DNA from: Sporobacter sp963677825
Lineage (GTDB): Bacteria > Bacillota > Clostridia > Oscillospirales > Oscillospiraceae
Assembly (NCBI GenBank): GCA_963677825.2
Contig: CAXXEF010000001.1
Span: 1 to 64,000, forward strand
Direction: 5' to 3'
DNA length: 64,000 bases
Positions 52,397 through 61,545 of this stretch are shown here, piece after piece (positions within the stretch are counted from its first letter, which is position 1; every line of letters starts with the position of its first letter). The position numbers and the translations under genes are program-made. Under the pieces are notes generated by a model. It searched no databases and was not told where the DNA came from. It saw only the letters and a program-made list of their open reading frames with translations.

Positions 52397-53497
52397 ATGA
52401 GGAACTACAAAATCTGCGTCTATGCGATCTGTAAAAACGAGCAAGCCTTCGTCGATCGATGGATGGATTCAATGGCCGAAGCCGACAGCGTCGTCGTTAC
52501 GGATACAGGCTCGACGGATGAGACGGTCGAACGATTACGCGCGCGTGGTGCGACCGTCTACATTGACCCCGTAACGCCGTGGCGTTTTGACGTAGCGCGG
52601 AACATTTCGCTCGACCATGTCCCGGACGACGCGGATATCTGCGTGTGTACCGACCTTGATGAAATCTTTGAGCCGGGCTGGCGCGGTCGGCTTGAGGCAG
52701 CCTGGACACCTGCGGCGAAAAACGCCAAGTACATTTACAACTGGAGCATCAAGCCGGACGGGACGCCGTACGTCCAGATGCACTACACAAAAATCCATAC
52801 GCGGCACGACTTCCACTGGCACTATCCGGTACACGAGTGGCTAAAATACATCGGCACCGCGCCGCTCGTCACCGTTTTTGCGGACGGCGTCGTGCTTAAT
52901 CATTATCCAGATGCCAAGAAATCGCGTGGGTCGTATCTGCCGCTGCTTGAAATGGCTGTGGAGGAAGACCCGTTGGGCGACAGAGTACGGTACTATCTCG
53001 GGCGCGAGTACATGTACAAAGGTCTTTGGCGGCAGTGCATTGATACACTTAAACGCCACTTAGAGCTGCCGACGGCGCGGTGGAACGAGGAGCGCGGCGC
53101 GTCGATGCGTTGGATCGCCAAGTCGTACTTTGAACTGGGCGATTATCGGCAGGCCTACGCGTGGTACTACCGCGCGATCGCCGAAGCCGGTCACATGCGC
53201 GACGCATACGTTGAGTTCGCGCGCGTAGCATATCGACGCGGCGACTGGGCGGTTTGCTTCTGTATGGCCGAGCAGGCGCTGGGGATCGCCGAGCGGTCAA
53301 AGACGTATGTTAACATGGGCTATGCGTGGGATCACACGCCGGACGATCTCGCGGCGATTGCCTGCTACCGGCTCGGGATGCTTGAGCGCTCGCTCGCGCA
53401 CGCGGAAAAAGCGCTCGCCATCAGTCCAGGAGACGTACGCCTGCAGGAAAACAGACGGTTGATTATGACGGAAAATGAGAAGAAGGCCGGTTTGTAA
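52397..53497 (+). CDS. Family 2 glycosyltransferase with tetratricopeptide-like C-terminus
   Basis: 366 residues from ATG 52397 (GGGTGAT upstream). The N-terminal GT-A domain has YKICVYAICKNEQAFVDRWM, VVTDTGSTDET and the metal DxD in CTDLDEIFEPGW. The second half (about 190-360) looks like helical repeats of TPR type (GDYRQAYAWYYRAIAEAGHM). Related proteins glycosylate peptides or surface proteins. Its position right after the collagen-like gene suggests that it may glycosylate Thr in the GPT repeats, as happens to BclA; this is inference. Confidence 0.88.
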   Translation: MRNYKICVYAICKNEQAFVDRWMDSMAEADSVVVTDTGSTDETVERLRARGATVYIDPVTPWRFDVARNISLDHVPDDADICVCTDLDEIFEPGWRGRLEAAWTPAAKNAKYIYNWSIKPDGTPYVQMHYTKIHTRHDFHWHYPVHEWLKYIGTAPLVTVFADGVVLNHYPDAKKSRGSYLPLLEMAVEEDPLGDRVRYYLGREYMYKGLWRQCIDTLKRHLELPTARWNEERGASMRWIAKSYFELGDYRQAYAWYYRAIAEAGHMRDAYVEFARVAYRRGDWAVCFCMAEQALGIAERSKTYVNMGYAWDHTPDDLAAIACYRLGMLERSLAHAEKALAISPGDVRLQENRRLIMTENEKKAGL

Positions 53498-53512
53498 ACT
53501 AAACGTAAATAA

Positions 53513-53551
53513 AATAGAGCATACTTGATCTCTCGTCAAGTATGCTCTATT
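53513..53551 (+). terminator. Terminator after the glycosyltransferase
   Basis: AATAGAGCATACTTGA, loop TCTCTCG, TCAAGTATGCTCTATT, a 16-bp perfect stem followed by CTTAAT. The next ATG is only 19 bases downstream. Confidence 0.75.
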
Positions 53552-53569
53552 CTTAATATAGGTGATGGT

Positions 53570-53929
53570 ATGAAATCCTTTAAAAAATACAAGGTAACAA
53601 TCGTCTTGCTGACTGTCGGGATGCTTTTTTGGGCGCGACTGATATGGGCGTATATCGGACGGCTCTTCAGCGGTAGCGCGGATGTTTACACGCTTATCGC
53701 AGTGCTGCTCGTGGTTGATATGCTATGCTATTGTGCACTCGCTGTCGGCTTGGGGTTTGATATTAAGTGGGCACGGGTGTTGATTATGCCGTTTGTGATT
53801 GCCAATGCCGTTTTGAGCATTACGGATGATGTTGGCTTTTGGGATATAGCTTCACTTGTTCTTAATCTAGTGATAATCCCTGTATTTTTACTCGAAAGAC
53901 GACGGGCGCGTCGCGGCGGCGAGGATTAA
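53570..53929 (+). CDS. Small four-helix membrane protein, hypothetical
   Basis: 119 residues from ATG 53570 (AGGTGATGG upstream). Four hydrophobic segments and a charged C-terminal tail (ERRRARRGGED). I recognise no family. Its 3' end overlaps that of the converging flavodoxin gene by 4 bp. Confidence 0.65.
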   Translation: MKSFKKYKVTIVLLTVGMLFWARLIWAYIGRLFSGSADVYTLIAVLLVVDMLCYCALAVGLGFDIKWARVLIMPFVIANAVLSITDDVGFWDIASLVLNLVIIPVFLLERRRARRGGED

Positions 53930-54420
53930 ATATCCAGATCGGCGAGGCTGGCGCTGATCTGCGTTTCCAATATGGCGCGCGACGCCGGTGTCGGTGACTT
54001 AAAGCCGATCTCGCCGATGATTTCACTAGACGCCAGCCGCGCCTTAAGACTGGCAAAGCATTTTGACGCGTCGCCGCCGGCGCTTGTAGCAAGCAAGAGC
54101 ACTTTTTTGCAGGCCAGATCAGTCCCGCTGATAAACGTGTTGACAGGCGGTGTGAACCGCCCGCCCCAGACAGGTGTACCGAGACAAATAAGATCGTACG
54201 CCTTGGCGTCCGGTAACGGCGTCTGAAGTGCCGGTTTTGCGCCGAAGATCGCGCGCATACCGCCGACAAAATACTTTAAAAAGCCATTGAGCTGCGTCTC
54301 GCGTAAGGGGCGCAGCTCAAATACGTCCACGGACGACGCACCATTAAGCGATCCGGCCAAGATGTCGGCAATCAGTCGTGTGTGGCCGTCCAGCGAATAG
54401 TAGACGATTAGCGTTTTCAT
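53926..54420 (-). CDS. Flavodoxin-family protein
   Basis: 164 residues from the ATG at 54420. The FMN phosphate loop is at the N-terminus (IVYYSLDGHTRLIADIL), followed by a second flavin-contact region with LGTPVWGGRFTPPV. Similar to menaquinone-dependent protoporphyrinogen-oxidase-like and NAD(P)H flavodoxins. Probably a low-potential electron carrier or FMN reductase. Converges on the small membrane gene. Confidence 0.88.
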   Translation of the reverse strand: MKTLIVYYSLDGHTRLIADILAGSLNGASSVDVFELRPLRETQLNGFLKYFVGGMRAIFGAKPALQTPLPDAKAYDLICLGTPVWGGRFTPPVNTFISGTDLACKKVLLLATSAGGDASKCFASLKARLASSEIIGEIGFKSPTPASRAILETQISASLADLDI

Positions 54421-54568
54421 AGCAATCCTCTCAAAAAACAAAGCATTATGGTAAGACTATATGCAATAATTCAATGTATGTCAACTCCTTGCGCCCTACG
54501 TCACCGTACCGGCAGTGGCAGGGTGACGGCACACCGGCCGTCCGTATGAAAATCGATGAACGCCGCTG

Positions 54569-54597
54569 TTGAATTTCACCGTATTTAGTATTAATAT
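54569..54597 (+). promoter_or_regulatory. Promoter of dnaE
   Basis: TTGAAT (54569-54574), 17-base spacer, TAATAT (54592-54597), 30 bases before the ATG at 54627. Confidence 0.7.
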
Positions 54598-54626
54598 GGA
54601 TAGTAAGGAAACTGGAGGTAGCGGAT

Positions 54627-57600
54627 ATGGCTTTTGTGCATCTGCACGTACATAGCGAATACAGCCTGCTGGACGGCGCCTGCCGTCTCCGTGACCTCGT
54701 CGCGCAGGCAAAGGAGCACGGCGCACCGGCCGTCGCCGTGACAGATCACGGCGCGATGTACGGCGTCGTCGCGTTTTATAAAGAGGCCGTCAAGGCCGGC
54801 GTCAAGCCGATTATCGGCTGCGAGGTCTACGTTGCGCCGCGCACGCGCTTTGACATGCAGCCCGGTCCAGACTCCGCCCGGCACCATCTCGTCCTGCTGT
54901 GTAAAAACGAGACGGGGTATAAGAATCTTTGCCGTATCGTCAGTAAATCATACACGGAGGGCTTTTATTTCAAGCCGCGTATCGATCTTGATCTGCTGCA
55001 CGAGAACGCCGAGGGGCTTGTCGCGCTGTCGGCATGCGTGTCCGGCGAGATCCCGTCGCTCATTTTAGCCGGAGACGTTGAGACGGCCAAAGCCAGGGCG
55101 CTTGAGCTTTCCGAACTGTTCGGGCCGGACAGCTTTTATCTGGAGTTACAGGATCACGGTGACGAGAAGCAAAAAACCGTCGACGCAGGCCTGATTGAAA
55201 TCCATCGTGAAACGGGCATTCCGCTCGTTGTCACTAATGACGTGCACTACATTACACGCGAGGATGCCTATGTGCAGGATGTGCTCATGTGCATTCAAAC
55301 CGGAAAGACTGTCTCCGACAGCGACCGGATGCGCTTCGATACGCAGGAACTGTATTTTAAATCCGAGGACGAGATGCGCGCGCTGTTTCCGGAATATCCG
55401 GAAGCGGCCGACAACACGTTGAAGATCGCCGAAATGTGCAACGTCGAGTTTCAGTTCGGTCAGCATCATCTACCGGAATTTACGCCGCCGGACGGGTTTA
55501 CGTCGTCAGACTATCTCCGGAAGCTTTGTCTGGAGGGGTTCGAAAAAAGATACGGTTCGGACCGGCAAGACGTCAAGGACCAGCTGTTTTATGAGCTTGA
55601 TATGATTGAGCGAATGGGCTTTACCGATTATTTCCTTATCGTCTCGGACTTCATCGCGTATGCTAAAAAACAGGGGATTCCCGTCGGCCCGGGGCGCGGC
55701 TCAGCCGCTGGGAGCGTTGCGTCATACTGCCTGGACATCACAACGGTCGATCCGATCAAATACGGGCTGTACTTCGAGCGCTTTCTTAATCCCGAACGCG
55801 TGAGCATGCCTGATATTGACATCGACTTCTGCGAGCGCCGGCGCGGCGAAGTCATCGACTACGTTAAGCACAAGTACGGCGCGGACCGTGTCGCGCAGAT
55901 TGTGACGTTTAATACGCTCAAAGCCAAAAACGCCGTGCGGAACGTCGCCAAGGCACACGCGCTGACGTTTGCCGAAGAAAGCGAGCTCGCGCGCGAGATA
56001 CCAAGCGTGCTGAATATCAAAATTGCACAGGCGCTCGAGCAGTCCAAGCGCCTGAAATCGATGTACGACGAGGACGAGCGTGTGCGCCGCGTGATCGACA
56101 CGGCGATGGCGCTCGAGGATATGCCCAAGGACTCCGGTACGCACGCTGCAGGCGTCGTTATTACGAAAAACCCTGTCAGCGAGTACGTGCCGCTGGCGCT
56201 GTCCAAAAAAGACGACTCGATTGCCACCCAGTTCACCATGACAACGCTCGAAGAGCTCGGGCTGTTGAAGATGGACTTTCTCGGGCTGCGCAACCTCACG
56301 GTCATCCGTGACGCGGAGCTGGACATCCAAAAAACGACCCCGGACTTTTCTGTCGACACGATACCCGACGACGACGCGGCGACATTCGAAATGCTCACAG
56401 CCGGTAAAACGTCCGGCGTGTTCCAGCTAGAATCGACGGGTATGACCGGCGTTTGTACGGGGCTCGGGCCTAAAAGCATTGAGGATATCACGGCTATTAT
56501 TGCGCTGTACCGCCCCGGCCCGATGGACTCGATCCCAAAGTTTTTATACAACAATAAGCACCCGGAGCGGATCACGTATAAGCATCCGTCGCTGGAGCCG
56601 ATTTTGCAAGTCACCTACGGCTGCATTGTTTATCAGGAGCAGGTCATCGAGATATTCCGTAAGCTTGCGGGCTTTTCGCTTGGTCAGGCCGATATGATCC
56701 GCCGCGCGATGAGTAAAAAGAAGCAGGCGGAGATCGAGCGCGAGCGCATCGCGTTCATCGACGGTGATACCGAACGGCAGATTGCAGGCGCCGTTAAAAA
56801 CGGTATCCCGCGCGACGTCGCGGGGAGCATCTATGATGAAATTCTCGATTTTGCTAATTACGCTTTTAATAAGGCACACGCCGTCGCGTATGCTGTTATT
56901 TCGTATCAAACAGCGTATCTTAAATGCCATTTCCCGAAAGAATACATGGCAGCGCTCTTATCGTCGGTTCTGTATTACCCGGAAAAAGTCGCCGAATACA
57001 CCCAGACGTGCCGTGAAATGGGCATTGAGTTGCTGCCGCCGGACGTCAATGAATCCAACGACATGTTTACCGTGTCCGGGCCGAATATCCGCTATGGATT
57101 GGTTGCCGTTAAGAATATCGGGCGCGGATTCATCCGCGACTTAATGGCAGAGCGCGCCGCAAAGGGACCGTTTCAAGATTTCGAGGAGTTTTGCCGCCGT
57201 ATGTACGGCGGGGACCTCAACCGCCGTGCTGTCGAAAGTCTCATTAAGTGCGGTGGATTTGACAGCTTTGGCGCCAAACGTCGGCAGCTGATGATGATCG
57301 CCGGCGCCGTCATCGACAACGTTGCCGCGTCGCGGCGTAACAATGTCGATGGTCAGCTCGATCTGTTTGGCACAGGCGAGCCGGACGAGCCGAAGCAAAA
57401 CGGATACAGCATCGTCCTACCCAGTGTGGAGGAATACACACCGCGCGAACTGATGGCGATGGAGCACGACGTTACCGGCCTGTACCTGACAGGCCATCCG
57501 ATGGACGAATACGTGCGCGCTGTAAAAACACTAGGTGCGGTGAACATCGGGCGTATTCTGTCCGACCATGCCCGTGAGGACGGGCCGTCAGACTACCCCG

Positions 57601-58097
57601 ATGAGAAGATGGTGACGATCGCGGGCGTCATTTCCAACGTCAAGACCAAGACAACGCGCAACAATTCTCTGATGGCCTACATCACGCTTGAAGACGGCAC
57701 CGGCAGCATTGAGATTCTTGCGTTTCAGCGTGTGCTCGATCAGGGAGGCGGCTATGTGCAGGACAACCTGCCGGTTTACATCACCGGTAAAGTCTCCGCG
57801 CGCGACGAGAAGGAGCCGCAGCTCATCGCTGACGTAATCCGTCCGCTGAGTGATCTCGATCCGATGGAAGGGGAGCGCCGCCCGGTTGAGCAAAGTCTAT
57901 ATGTCCGGTTTGCCGGTGAAGACGATCCGGCGTATGAGCGCTTAAAAAACGTATTGATCATGTTTCCCGGTCGAGATAAGATGATTTGCTACTTTAATGA
58001 TACGAAAAAGAAGCTCGGGACCAGCTGCGTCATCCATAAAGCGCTCATTGAGGAGTTGGAAGGACTGCTCGGTACGGATAACGTCATCCTGAAATAA
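54627..58097 (+). CDS. dnaE: DNA polymerase III alpha subunit
   Basis: 1156 residues. PHP domain at the N-terminus (HLHVHSEYSLLDGACR; VTDHGAMYGVV), polymerase palm with GPGRGSAAGSVASYCL and the catalytic acids in MPDIDIDFCERRRGEVIDYV, then helix-hairpin-helix and an OB fold (about 980-1060). All expected catalytic acids seem present. In low-G+C Gram-positives DnaE works with PolC in replication; PolC is not in this window. The ribosome site is GGAGGTAG. Confidence 0.97.
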   Translation: MAFVHLHVHSEYSLLDGACRLRDLVAQAKEHGAPAVAVTDHGAMYGVVAFYKEAVKAGVKPIIGCEVYVAPRTRFDMQPGPDSARHHLVLLCKNETGYKNLCRIVSKSYTEGFYFKPRIDLDLLHENAEGLVALSACVSGEIPSLILAGDVETAKARALELSELFGPDSFYLELQDHGDEKQKTVDAGLIEIHRETGIPLVVTNDVHYITREDAYVQDVLMCIQTGKTVSDSDRMRFDTQELYFKSEDEMRALFPEYPEAADNTLKIAEMCNVEFQFGQHHLPEFTPPDGFTSSDYLRKLCLEGFEKRYGSDRQDVKDQLFYELDMIERMGFTDYFLIVSDFIAYAKKQGIPVGPGRGSAAGSVASYCLDITTVDPIKYGLYFERFLNPERVSMPDIDIDFCERRRGEVIDYVKHKYGADRVAQIVTFNTLKAKNAVRNVAKAHALTFAEESELAREIPSVLNIKIAQALEQSKRLKSMYDEDERVRRVIDTAMALEDMPKDSGTHAAGVVITKNPVSEYVPLALSKKDDSIATQFTMTTLEELGLLKMDFLGLRNLTVIRDAELDIQKTTPDFSVDTIPDDDAATFEMLTAGKTSGVFQLESTGMTGVCTGLGPKSIEDITAIIALYRPGPMDSIPKFLYNNKHPERITYKHPSLEPILQVTYGCIVYQEQVIEIFRKLAGFSLGQADMIRRAMSKKKQAEIERERIAFIDGDTERQIAGAVKNGIPRDVAGSIYDEILDFANYAFNKAHAVAYAVISYQTAYLKCHFPKEYMAALLSSVLYYPEKVAEYTQTCREMGIELLPPDVNESNDMFTVSGPNIRYGLVAVKNIGRGFIRDLMAERAAKGPFQDFEEFCRRMYGGDLNRRAVESLIKCGGFDSFGAKRRQLMMIAGAVIDNVAASRRNNVDGQLDLFGTGEPDEPKQNGYSIVLPSVEEYTPRELMAMEHDVTGLYLTGHPMDEYVRAVKTLGAVNIGRILSDHAREDGPSDYPDEKMVTIAGVISNVKTKTTRNNSLMAYITLEDGTGSIEILAFQRVLDQGGGYVQDNLPVYITGKVSARDEKEPQLIADVIRPLSDLDPMEGERRPVEQSLYVRFAGEDDPAYERLKNVLIMFPGRDKMICYFNDTKKKLGTSCVIHKALIEELEGLLGTDNVILK

Positions 58098-58156
58098 TAT
58101 GAATATAAGTTCAATATACAAGTATTATAGCGATAAAACTAGAATAATGCATAAAT

Positions 58157-58202
58157 ACGGTGCGCCTAACCGAGAAATCAAAGCAGTTAGTCAGTGCGCC
58201 GT
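58157..58202 (+). other. Stem-loop in the leader of the beta-CASP hydrolase
   Basis: ACGGTGCGC-CTAAC (58157-58170) pairs with GTTAG-TCA-GTGCGCCGT (58186-58202). No T-run follows, so it is not a normal terminator. It lies 40 bases before the start codon of an RNase-like gene and could be an autoregulatory target. Confidence 0.5.
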
Positions 58203-58241
58203 ACTGGTCGGAAACGACATTAATTGCAGAGAGGTATAAAC

Positions 58242-59843
58242 ATGAAATTATCGTTCTATGGTGCCAATCGAGAGGTAACGGGCAGCTGCCACGGTGTTGA
58301 AGTCGGCGGTATTCGCCTGCTTGTGGACTGCGGAATGTATCAGGGCAGCGAAAATAGTTACGGGCAGGATTTTCCGTTTAATCCAGAGGAGATTGACTAT
58401 GTGGTCATGACGCACGCGCACATTGACCATTCCGGACGTCTGCCGCTGCTCGTCAAAGAGGGATTTAAGGGTAAAATTTATGCTACAAGCGCAACAATCA
58501 GGCTTTTGCAGATCATGCTGCGCGATTCCGGGCACATCCAGGAGATGGATGCAAAGTGGAAATCACGGCGTAATAAGCGCGCCGGAAGTGATGAGATTGA
58601 ACCGCTGTATACAGTAGCAGACGCCGAGCGTGTGTTTCAGTATATGGTGCCGTGTCACTACGAAGAAGAAGTCGTCATCGCCGAAGGTGTTAAAGTCCGA
58701 TTTATCGACGCCGGTCATTTGCTCGGTTCGGCATTTGTTGAAATGTGGCTCACAGAAAACGATGTGACCAAAAAAATCGTTTTCTCAGGAGACATCGGCA
58801 ATGTAGGGCAGCCGATTATTCGTGATCCGCAGTATGTCCATGAGGCCGACGTCGTCTTGACGGAGTCAACATACGGTGACCGAAATCACGAGGTGCCGCC
58901 GGACTATACAGAGGATCTGGCGAAAGTTTTCGATGAGACGTTTGCACGCGGCGGTAACGTCATCATTCCGTCGTTTGCCATCGGGCGAACGCAAGAACTG
59001 CTGTATTTCATCCGCGAGATAAAAGAACGCGGGCTCGTTAAGAGTACGCCGAATTTCCCCGTTTATGTTGATAGTCCGCTGGCGAATGCTGCCACACGCA
59101 TTTATGAGGGCGATCTGGAGGGATATCTAGACCGGGAGACGCTTGACGTGATCAAAGCGGGCAAGCAGTATCTCAGCTTTCCGAACCTCAACATTTCTGA
59201 GACAGCCGACGACTCGAAGGCGATCAACTTCGTCGACACACCAAAGGTCATCATATCGTCGAGCGGCATGTGTGAGGCCGGTCGTATTCGGCACCACCTC
59301 AAGCACAATCTCTGGCGACCGGAATGCACCGTTGTGTTCGTCGGTTTTCAGGCGAAGGGGACACTTGGACGTATTTTAGTCGACCGTGCCGCCAGCAAAG
59401 TCAAGCTCTTTGGCGAGGAAATTGCCGTCAAGTGCCAGATCTATAGCTTCCGTGGGATGAGCGCGCATGCCGATCGTGACGGACTACTCAAATGGATCCA
59501 CGCATTTGAACCGAAGCCGACGCAGGTGTTCGTCGTGCACGGCGAGGAGGACGTCTGCGATATTTATACGGAAACGCTTATTTCTGAAGGGTATAAGGCG
59601 TACGCGCCGAAATTCTCCTCGTCCTACGATTTGTTGTCTGACATGTTCATACACGAAGGGCTGGAATCAGATATGCGCCGTGATTCACGCAAAGCGTTTC
59701 GAAAATCACCGGCTTACCGCGAGCTTGTTTCTGCCGGTACGCGTCTGCTGGATGTTGTTTCGCATAACTATGGCGTCCCGAACAAGGATCTTGAGCAGTT
59801 TGCCGAGCAAATTATCGCCTTGGCAGACAAATGGGAGCGGTAA
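58242..59843 (+). CDS. Beta-CASP metallo-beta-lactamase-fold RNase-like hydrolase
   Basis: 533 residues from ATG 58242 (GAGAGGT upstream). The Zn motif THAHIDHSGRLPLL (HxHxDH), the second metal His in DAGHLLGSAFVEM, and the beta-CASP motifs (PSFAIGRTQELLYFI; SSSGMCEAGRI; HADRDGLLKWI) are intact. Related to bacterial YSH1-like RNA-processing enzymes rather than to RNase J. The target is unknown. Follows dnaE by 144 bp and ends at a terminator. Confidence 0.92.
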   Translation: MKLSFYGANREVTGSCHGVEVGGIRLLVDCGMYQGSENSYGQDFPFNPEEIDYVVMTHAHIDHSGRLPLLVKEGFKGKIYATSATIRLLQIMLRDSGHIQEMDAKWKSRRNKRAGSDEIEPLYTVADAERVFQYMVPCHYEEEVVIAEGVKVRFIDAGHLLGSAFVEMWLTENDVTKKIVFSGDIGNVGQPIIRDPQYVHEADVVLTESTYGDRNHEVPPDYTEDLAKVFDETFARGGNVIIPSFAIGRTQELLYFIREIKERGLVKSTPNFPVYVDSPLANAATRIYEGDLEGYLDRETLDVIKAGKQYLSFPNLNISETADDSKAINFVDTPKVIISSSGMCEAGRIRHHLKHNLWRPECTVVFVGFQAKGTLGRILVDRAASKVKLFGEEIAVKCQIYSFRGMSAHADRDGLLKWIHAFEPKPTQVFVVHGEEDVCDIYTETLISEGYKAYAPKFSSSYDLLSDMFIHEGLESDMRRDSRKAFRKSPAYRELVSAGTRLLDVVSHNYGVPNKDLEQFAEQIIALADKWER

Positions 59844-59856
59844 AACAATAAAGAAT

Positions 59857-59890
59857 AAAACCGGCGTATCTACGGATACGCCGGTTTTTT
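59857..59890 (+). terminator. Terminator after the beta-CASP gene
   Basis: AAAACCGGCGTATC, loop TACG, GATACGCCGGTTTTTT. Strong; also bounds the minus-strand repair operon that ends at 59935. Confidence 0.9.
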
Positions 59891-59934
59891 GCGTGTTATT
59901 GACACCTTATCAACAAATATAGTAGTTAAACCGA

Positions 59935-60516
59935 TCAGCCGACTTCATGAAAAGTTACTTGCTCGTCGCTGACGTCATTCAGCGCCTGCGGCGGAATCGG
60001 CTCGGCCAGCCACATTGCCTGGGCAGACGCCGGCACGATGACCGGCATCCGGTCATGGATAAATGCGATGCCAGGAGCCGCAGGCCTTGTCATGATGACA
60101 AATACAGGTAAGCTGCTGTCTTTTTCACGACGGTACAGACCGGCCATAAAAATCGGTTCACTGTGCCCGATAGCGTATTTGAAGCGTGCCTTTCCGTCTT
60201 TGCGCCATTCAAAATAGTACGAAGCGGGGATCAGACAGCGCCCGGCGCTGTACGCGTGTTTGAACATCGGCTTTTCAGCCGCTGATTCGACACGCGCGTT
60301 GATGATCTGACCTTTTCCGTCGTATCGGGAAAAGCCCCATTTCATCAAGGCCGGCGCTTCAGCGGTAATGACGGGCGCGATGTTCGTCGGGTATACTTCG
60401 CCGCGGCGCATGTTGTGAAACGTGTCCGTGCTGCCGTATAGATGCTGGAGCTGATCGATGATGGCCTCAAACGCGGCCTCATCATCGTTGACGGGAATAT
60501 AGTAGCGTCCGCACAT
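59935..60516 (-). CDS. SRAP-family protein (HMCES/YedK), abasic-site binding
   Basis: 193 residues. SRAP proteins capture abasic sites in single-stranded DNA through a covalent bond to Cys2; here the start MCGRYYIP supplies that Cys. Further conserved pieces: NARVESAAEKPMFKHAY (Asn and Glu), RCLIPASYYFEWRKDG and the His in FIHDRMPVI. Full length and intact active site. Last gene of an operon that also carries an XRE regulator and an ImmA/IrrE protease, facing dinB, which fits a DNA-damage role. Confidence 0.93.
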   Translation of the reverse strand: MCGRYYIPVNDDEAAFEAIIDQLQHLYGSTDTFHNMRRGEVYPTNIAPVITAEAPALMKWGFSRYDGKGQIINARVESAAEKPMFKHAYSAGRCLIPASYYFEWRKDGKARFKYAIGHSEPIFMAGLYRREKDSSLPVFVIMTRPAAPGIAFIHDRMPVIVPASAQAMWLAEPIPPQALNDVSDEQVTFHEVG

Positions 60517-60519
60517 GTG

Positions 60520-61002
60520 TTATGAAACCTCCGTAAAGTCGGATTGCGAAGCCGCGAGGCTTGTACAGCGTGACAGCAACTGATTATAGAAATCCTCCGG
60601 ATTTTCCGGGGAAATTGAAGTGATTGATCCCCAAAGCGTACGCTTATGCCGCCGAACTTCGATTTCCTGCGGCTTGGCAGCGAAAAGGCTGCTGGTCCGT
60701 GATGCCGACGTATCGGATTTTGCGCTCAAAGCCAAGGATTGGATTGATGCGTACGGAATACGGTCAGAAAAAGGACCAAACCGGCAGAACAGACAGAAAT
60801 CCCGCAGCTCATAGTATGTACCGAACGCCATCCAAAGCTGCAGCACCGAGAAAATGACAGTGGCTGCAATGATGATGAAGGTACCGAGCGTACCGACAGA
60901 CAGGCGGGAGAGCAGAAAGGCAGCGCCGAAAAGCGCGAGGATTACAAGACCGAACGTTATCATATAGTAACCGCGATAAGAAGCCGAGCGTGCGCGCATC
61001 AT
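60520..61002 (-). CDS. PH-domain-like (YyaB-type) membrane protein A
   Basis: 160 residues from ATG 61002 (AAGGAGG upstream). Two membrane helices (about 12-60) and a soluble pleckstrin-fold-like part starting at FGTYYELRDFCLFCRFGPFS. Paralogue of the next gene (shared FGTYY-[ED]-x-R, C-x-FGPF/CGPF pattern). No function known. Starts 72 bp after the upstream paralogue, across a hairpin. Confidence 0.6.
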   Translation of the reverse strand: MMRARSASYRGYYMITFGLVILALFGAAFLLSRLSVGTLGTFIIIAATVIFSVLQLWMAFGTYYELRDFCLFCRFGPFSDRIPYASIQSLALSAKSDTSASRTSSLFAAKPQEIEVRRHKRTLWGSITSISPENPEDFYNQLLSRCTSLAASQSDFTEVS

Positions 61003-61042
61003 CCAAGTCCTCCTTTTAATCGACAAAACGGTCCATAAAACG

Positions 61043-61068
61043 ACAAGCCCGGCCAAAGCCGGGCTTGT
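61043..61068 (-). terminator. Hairpin between the two PH-like genes
   Basis: ACAAGCCCGGC and GCCGGGCTTGT around CAAA. On the minus strand it is followed by CGTTTT, so termination may be partial, lowering expression of the distal two genes. Confidence 0.6.
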
Positions 61069-61074
61069 AATTGA

Positions 61075-61518
61075 CTATTCAGCCTGCGCCTGAACGTCCA
61101 GATGAGGGCATCGTGCACGCAGCTTATCCAGAAATAGTTCCCGGTTGACAGGCGAGATCATCACCGTCCAGATGACGTCGCCGTCATACTGCCGGATCTC
61201 GATCCGGCGGGACGAAAGAGCAAGAGACGTTGACAGGTTGGTGCTCAAACCGACGTAACGGATGTCGTCGTAGTAGATTTTAGCCGTAAACGGACCGCAT
61301 TTGCATAACAAATAGCGCCGGCGCATGTCATAATACGTCCCGAATAAAAGCCAGAGTAAAAACAAGGACGCAAGCAGCACGGATGCGCCGCCGATGACCG
61401 TTTCGCGCAAGGAAAACTCAAGCATCGCGGTAACAAAAAGCGCACCGGTGCACATAAAGGCGATGGCCGAAAAAATCAGCGCTTCGCTCCAGATATCCAC
61501 AGCAGATTGAACTCGCAT
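61075..61518 (-). CDS. PH-domain-like (YyaB-type) membrane protein B
   Basis: 147 residues, two N-terminal membrane helices, then LFGTYYDMRRRYLLCKCGPF and a beta-rich part ending IRYVGLSTNLSTSLALSSRR. Clearly related to the downstream gene, so the pair arose by duplication. It could be a membrane-bound sensor or scaffold; no evidence beyond the fold pattern. Confidence 0.6.
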   Translation of the reverse strand: MRVQSAVDIWSEALIFSAIAFMCTGALFVTAMLEFSLRETVIGGASVLLASLFLLWLLFGTYYDMRRRYLLCKCGPFTAKIYYDDIRYVGLSTNLSTSLALSSRRIEIRQYDGDVIWTVMISPVNRELFLDKLRARCPHLDVQAQAE

Positions 61519-61545
61519 GGCTGCATATTCTCACTTTCTTTAAAA

